Of a DNA stretch of 64,000 bases, positions 62,459 through 64,000 are shown in pieces. The notes beneath the pieces are model-generated. The model ran no database searches. It was not told where the DNA came from and saw nothing but the letters and a program-made list of their open reading frames with translations. The stretch lies in the NCBI GenBank assembly GCA_964384675.1, contig CAYLNK010000002.1, positions 1 to 64,000 of the forward strand, read 5' to 3'. Position numbers and translations under genes: made by a program. The stretch's first letter is position 1. Every line of letters begins with the position of its first letter. The stretch is from CAYLNK01 sp964384675. Its GTDB lineage: Bacteria > Acidobacteriota > Thermoanaerobaculia > UBA5066.

Positions 62459-63748
62459 GTGGAGCGAGCCGTACCGAAGCGAGGGAGCATCGACTGGCTG
62501 ATCCAACCGGTCGAGAAGACGACCTTCTTCTCCGAGTACTGGGAGACGAGACCGCTGCTCGTCCACCGGGAGGCGCCGGGTCATCTCGACGGGCTCCTCA
62601 CCATCGCCGACGTCGACGAGCTGATCGGCTCGGGCCGCGTCGCGTATCCGACGCTGCGGCTCGTTCGCCAGGGGGTCGAGACGCCTCCCGGTGACTACGA
62701 GGTCGAATTCCGGAACACCTCCGGTGTCGAACGGCTCGCGGACCCGGGAAAGGTGGCGGACCACTTCCGGAACGGCGGCACGGTTTCCTTGAACCAGGTC
62801 CACCGGGTCTTCGCCGGCGTCGCCGACCTGTGCGCCCGTCTCGAGGGCGACCTCTCGCACACGGTCGAGTCGAACCTCTATCTGACGCCGCCCCACGCCC
62901 AGGGCGCGCCGTCCCACTACGACGTCGTCGACGTCTTCGTCCTTCAGGTGGAGGGTCGAAAGACCTGGCGGGTCTACGAGGACCCGCCCGTTCCGCTCCC
63001 TCTTCCGACCGACCGAGCCCAGCGCGGCGCGGATCCGGGGCGCGCCGCGACGCTGCTGTTCGAGACGGAGCTGCATCGCGGGGACGTCCTGTACCTCCCT
63101 CGCGGCTGGGTGCACGAGGCGCGGACGACCAGCGAGACGTCCCTGCACCTCACGGTCGTGGTCGACGTCCTGCGGTACGCGGATCTCGCGAGGATGCTGC
63201 TCGAGGACGCGTCGCGCTCGGGCGGCGGCCTGCGTCGGGCGCTTCCGCCCGGGTTCCTCGGGCCGGCGGCCGGCGTCGACGTGATGCGACGCGAGCTGGC
63301 GTCGCTCCTCGACGCGGCCCTCGACCCCGAGGCGCTGACCTCGGTCGTCCGCCGGCTCCGCCAGAAGCGTCGCTCCGCTCCGCGCTTCCTCATCGGGGGC
63401 CGCTTGCTGCAGGCCGAGGCCGCCGAGCGCGCGACGCCGGTGACGCCTGTCCGGCGGCGAGACGGCCTGCCCCTCGAGATCGAGGCCTCGGACCCGGGAA
63501 TCACGCTTCACTTCGCGGGGCGCTCCGTGGAGCTGCCGTCCTTCGCGCAGCCCGTGCTCGACCTGACCCTTTCGGATCGCGCCTTCCGCGCGGTCGACGC
63601 CGAGCCGCGGCTCGACGCCGGGACCGCGCTGACGCTGCTCCGCTCGCTGGTGCGCGAAGGGGTCCTGGTGATCGACCTCGCCACGGAGCCGCCCGATGGC
63701 GCCGGCGCCTCCCGTTCGCGGTCCTCGACGAGCTCGACGAACCCTTGA
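62459..63748 (+). CDS. JmjC / Cupin_4 family Fe(II), 2-oxoglutarate-dependent oxygenase
   Basis: A 429-residue enzyme starting at GTG 62459, with GGGGAGGGGA about nine bases upstream. The Fe-binding H-x-D is in APSHYDVVDVFVLQ (about residues 151-153) and the distal His in LPRGWVHEART (about 220), in the order expected for the YcfD/NO66 group of protein hydroxylases. The N-terminus (FFSEYWETRPLLV) is the typical Cupin_4 beginning, and a dimerisation/winged-helix C-terminus follows. Known relatives hydroxylate Arg or His of ribosomal proteins, but this one is next to a PqqD-like protein, so the substrate may be that protein or a peptide. Confidence 0.87.
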   Translation: MERAVPKRGSIDWLIQPVEKTTFFSEYWETRPLLVHREAPGHLDGLLTIADVDELIGSGRVAYPTLRLVRQGVETPPGDYEVEFRNTSGVERLADPGKVADHFRNGGTVSLNQVHRVFAGVADLCARLEGDLSHTVESNLYLTPPHAQGAPSHYDVVDVFVLQVEGRKTWRVYEDPPVPLPLPTDRAQRGADPGRAATLLFETELHRGDVLYLPRGWVHEARTTSETSLHLTVVVDVLRYADLARMLLEDASRSGGGLRRALPPGFLGPAAGVDVMRRELASLLDAALDPEALTSVVRRLRQKRRSAPRFLIGGRLLQAEAAERATPVTPVRRRDGLPLEIEASDPGITLHFAGRSVELPSFAQPVLDLTLSDRAFRAVDAEPRLDAGTALTLLRSLVREGVLVIDLATEPPDGAGASRSRSSTSSTNP

Positions 63749-63758
63749 GATCCGCGCC

Positions 63759-64000
63759 GTGTCGACGTCCGTGACGCCGCCCTTTCTCGAAGCGGGAGTG
63801 GTCGAGGCCTTCGGCGTGCGGCTCGGCGTGCGCTCGACCGAGCCGGGGACCCTGGAGAAGGTCGAATCGCGGCTTCCCGAGGACCTGACGTTCGTCCCGC
63901 ACGACGTGGCGTTCTCCGGGGTCGAGCTCGACGGCACTCTCTCCCTCGTGGTGGACGGCGGCGCGCGGGTTCTCCTCGGCCAGGAGACGGTCGCGCTCGC
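63759..64000 (+). CDS. Start of an unidentified protein (possibly HprK-related), truncated by window edge
   Basis: An open frame of 80 codons from GTG 63759 (an alternative GTG is at 63771) runs off the window. The visible part (EAFGVRLGVRSTEPGTLEKV, then VDGGARVLLGQET) has the look of the N-terminal domain of HPr-kinase-like proteins that accompany PqqD-type proteins in peptide-modification loci, but the kinase P-loop would lie beyond the edge. It begins 10 bases after the JmjC stop, so it is probably in the same operon. Identity is uncertain. Confidence 0.55.
   Translation, partial: MSTSVTPPFLEAGVVEAFGVRLGVRSTEPGTLEKVESRLPEDLTFVPHDVAFSGVELDGTLSLVVDGGARVLLGQETVAL

Overview
The window is a very G+C-rich, gene-dense stretch of chromosome from a Gram-negative, aerobic bacterium. 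It encodes heme A synthesis for an aa3-type oxidase, outer-membrane beta-barrels, a Pal-type lipoprotein and very large secreted proteins. The gene content and style (split regulators, giant PKD/NHL surface proteins, an N-succinylamino-acid racemase operon, sigma-54 signalling) would fit Acidobacteriota (Thermoanaerobaculia-like) or a similar deep lineage. No rRNA or other marker is present, so this placement is inference. I see no insertion sequence, prophage, CRISPR array or tRNA.

Layout. 1-0.65 kb is the tail of a receiver-domain protein. 0.6-5.4 kb (minus) is a heme A / cytochrome oxidase biogenesis operon: copper-type lipoprotein, ctaA, ctaB, ABC ATPase, ABC permease, DUF420. 5.6-8.6 kb (plus) is a translationally coupled three-gene operon (racemase, M20 hydrolase, GNAT transferase) that looks like a D- to L-amino-acid conversion route through N-succinyl intermediates. 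8.8-10.6 kb holds a small exported protein, prfA and rpmE. 10.7-14.8 kb is a PDZ-7TM-GAF-PAS histidine kinase with a sigma-54 activator, preceded by a -24/-12 promoter. 15-22.5 kb holds a beta-barrel, proline dehydrogenase, ComF, a small barrel, an Lrp regulator with a very large palindrome at its start, glgC and a DnaJ-like protein that ends in three tandem 62-bp hairpin repeats. 22.6-25.1 kb (minus) is an XRE-TPR-exported protein operon.

25.1-44.8 kb is a cell-surface region. It has an O-antigen-type ABC permease, an FG-GAP lipoprotein, a probably abundant secreted protein with strong expression signals, two giant paralogous PKD proteins, the matching Wzt-like ATPase, a radical SAM/SPASM enzyme, a glycosyltransferase, a GT-C-like membrane protein and a cyclic-nucleotide-binding protein. 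44.9-54.5 kb holds a membrane-fused spermidine-synthase-like protein, gamma-glutamyltranspeptidase, a Pal-like lipoprotein, an ECF sigma/anti-sigma pair, ftsH and a small coupled protein. 54.6-60.3 kb encodes a 1911-residue NHL/DUF11 secreted protein, then an aldo/keto reductase. The window ends with a well-promoted PqqD-like protein carrying a Tat-like segment and an Asp-rich tail, a JmjC (Cupin_4) oxygenase and the start of a third gene.

The two most interesting signals are (1) a tandemly duplicated module of about 250 residues at the C-termini of three giant secreted proteins, and (2) the PqqD-tail / JmjC oxygenase locus at the right edge, which looks like an uncharacterised peptide- or protein-modification system.
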